In this document: positions 6,887 through 7,283 of the stretch, in pieces
How the letters are laid out: every line of letters begins with the position of its first letter
Position numbering within the stretch: position 1 is the stretch's first letter
Origin: an uncultured Ruminococcus sp.
Lineage (GTDB): Bacteria; Bacillota; Clostridia; UBA1212; UBA1255
Assembly (NCBI GenBank): GCA_902782885.1
Contig: CACZOW010000319.1
Location: 1 to 7,283, forward strand
Reading direction: 5' to 3'
DNA length: 7,283 nucleotides
Program-made: the position numbers and the translations under genes
Notes under the pieces: generated by a model
The model's input: only the letters and a program-made list of their open reading frames with translations
What the model was told of the DNA's origin: nothing
Database searches by the model: none

Positions 6887-6895
6887 CCGGCTGCA

Positions 6896-6917
6896 TCCGC
6901 GGGCAGGCTGCCGCGGA
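6896..6917 (+). other. GC-rich hairpin between feoB and the Cys-rich gene
   Basis: TCCGCGG (6896-6902) and CCGCGGA (6911-6917) form a perfect 7-bp stem around the 8-base loop GCAGGCTG. It lies in the 48-base gap between two genes expected to share an mRNA. No T-run follows, so it is not a canonical terminator. It could stabilise or process the transcript and so set the ratio of FeoB to the small protein, or it could be chance in GC-rich DNA. Confidence 0.45.
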
Positions 6918-6934
6918 ATCTGGAGGACAATAAC

Positions 6935-7162
6935 ATGAATCCCGGAAATATTATCGCGTTGGCCGCGGTGGCGGCGGTGCTGGGGCTGGCAATATTCCTG
7001 CTGGTCCGCAGCCGGCGCAAAGGCCGCAGCTGCGGCTGCGGCGGGAGTTGTCCGTACTGCAGCGGGGGCTGCGCCTCCTGCCCGTCGATCGGCAACTGCA
7101 GCCGCAACAAAAAACGACCTGCCCGGCATGCTGACGCGCCGGACAGCGAAAGGAAGGTTTGA
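6935..7162 (+). CDS. FeoB-associated Cys-rich membrane protein
   Basis: This 75-residue protein has one membrane helix (about 6-24), then a basic stop-transfer patch (RSRRKG, 25-30) that predicts a cytosolic C-terminus. A cysteine cluster follows: Cys33, 35, 39, 42, 46, 49 and 55, spaced CxCx3CxxCx3CxxCx5C. A single N-terminal helix, a basic patch and a Gly/Ser/Cys-rich tail directly downstream of feoB are the hallmarks of the FeoB-associated Cys-rich family of Firmicutes. Its biochemical role is not established; binding iron or an iron-sulfur cluster beside the FeoB pore is a reasonable inference from the cysteines. The tail after residue 57 is polar and charged (NKKRPARHADAPDSERKV) and lacks cysteines. 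GGAGG at 6922-6926 lies 8 bases before the ATG. The gene ends 2 bp before the next start and carries that gene's ribosome binding site in its last codons. Confidence 0.9.
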   Translation: MNPGNIIALAAVAAVLGLAIFLLVRSRRKGRSCGCGGSCPYCSGGCASCPSIGNCSRNKKRPARHADAPDSERKV

Positions 7163-7164
7163 CC

Positions 7165-7283
7165 ATGAACATTGTATGTCTTGACCTGGAAGGTGTGCTG
7201 GTCCCCGAGATCTGGATCGCGTTTTCCGAAGCCAGCGGCATAAAAGAGCTGCGCCGCACTACCCGCGACGAGCCGGATTACGA
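7165..7283 (+). CDS. thrH: ThrH-type phosphoserine phosphatase / homoserine phosphotransferase, 5' part only
   Basis: Only the first 39 codons plus two bases are inside the window; the gene runs off the right edge. The start MNIVCLDLEGVLVPEIWIAF closely follows the ThrH N-terminus known from Pseudomonas aeruginosa, as does the TTRDEPDY stretch at 32-39. It is a HAD-superfamily enzyme: motif I is DLEGV, with Asp7 as the expected nucleophile and Glu9 in the place of the usual second Asp, as in the SerB/ThrH group. In P. aeruginosa, ThrH dephosphorylates phosphoserine and can pass the phosphate to homoserine, linking serine and threonine synthesis in the cytosol. AGGAAGG at 7151-7157 precedes the ATG by 7 bases, within the end of the Cys-rich gene. 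The 2-bp gap implies co-transcription with feoB. The catalytic remainder cannot be checked here. Confidence 0.9.
   Translation, partial: MNIVCLDLEGVLVPEIWIAFSEASGIKELRRTTRDEPDY

Noticed and set aside
6421..6933. Overlapping + strand ORF of 170 codons in another frame at the feoB end
   Set aside because: Arg/Gly-rich frame-shifted shadow of the FeoB membrane domain, without a Shine-Dalgarno or recognisable domain.
7023..7036. 14-bp perfect palindrome GCCGCAGCTGCGGC
   Set aside because: It lies inside the Cys-rich coding region, where Arg-Ser-Cys-Gly codons in GC-rich DNA readily produce it; no separate role is supported.

Overview
The window looks like a piece of chromosome from a GC-rich anaerobe of the Bacillota, probably Clostridia. 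The signs are strong GGAGG-type ribosome binding sites before every gene, one TTG start, short gaps between co-oriented genes, and a FeoB-associated Cys-rich small membrane protein, a family typical of Firmicutes. No rRNA, tRNA, CRISPR array or mobile element is visible. The taxonomic placement is inference from gene content and style. All genes are on the + strand.

Layout. Bases 1-222 hold two different tandem arrays: a 33-bp unit repeated about five times and running off the left edge, then a 22-bp unit repeated twice plus a partial copy. A good promoter with an extended -10 follows at 230-259, then a GC-rich leader with three consecutive inverted repeats. The last of these places the Shine-Dalgarno sequence in its loop just before the ATG at 357. 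This drives a large, unrecognised, exported and probably lipid-anchored protein (357-3341). Three bases after its stop begins a cation diffusion facilitator exporter (3345-4463) whose metal-site residues (NxxxD in TM2, DxxxD in TM5) resemble the Mn2+ branch of the family.

A short AT-rich gap with a weak hairpin (4468-4500) separates this pair from a ferrous-iron uptake cluster. That cluster has a FeoA-FeoB fusion (4523-6886, TTG start), a 75-residue FeoB-associated Cys-rich membrane protein (6935-7162), and, 2 bp later, the start of a ThrH-type phosphoserine phosphatase/homoserine phosphotransferase (7165 to the right edge).

How the genes may work together. The metal genes form a plausible divalent-metal homeostasis neighbourhood: FeoAB brings Fe2+ in, the Cys-rich protein accompanies FeoB, and the CDF protein exports Mn2+ or another divalent metal. 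The lipoprotein is tightly coupled to the exporter, but its role cannot be read from sequence. ThrH is an amino-acid enzyme whose link to iron is probably only co-transcription. The least explained elements are the left-edge repeats, the structured leader and the large lipoprotein.
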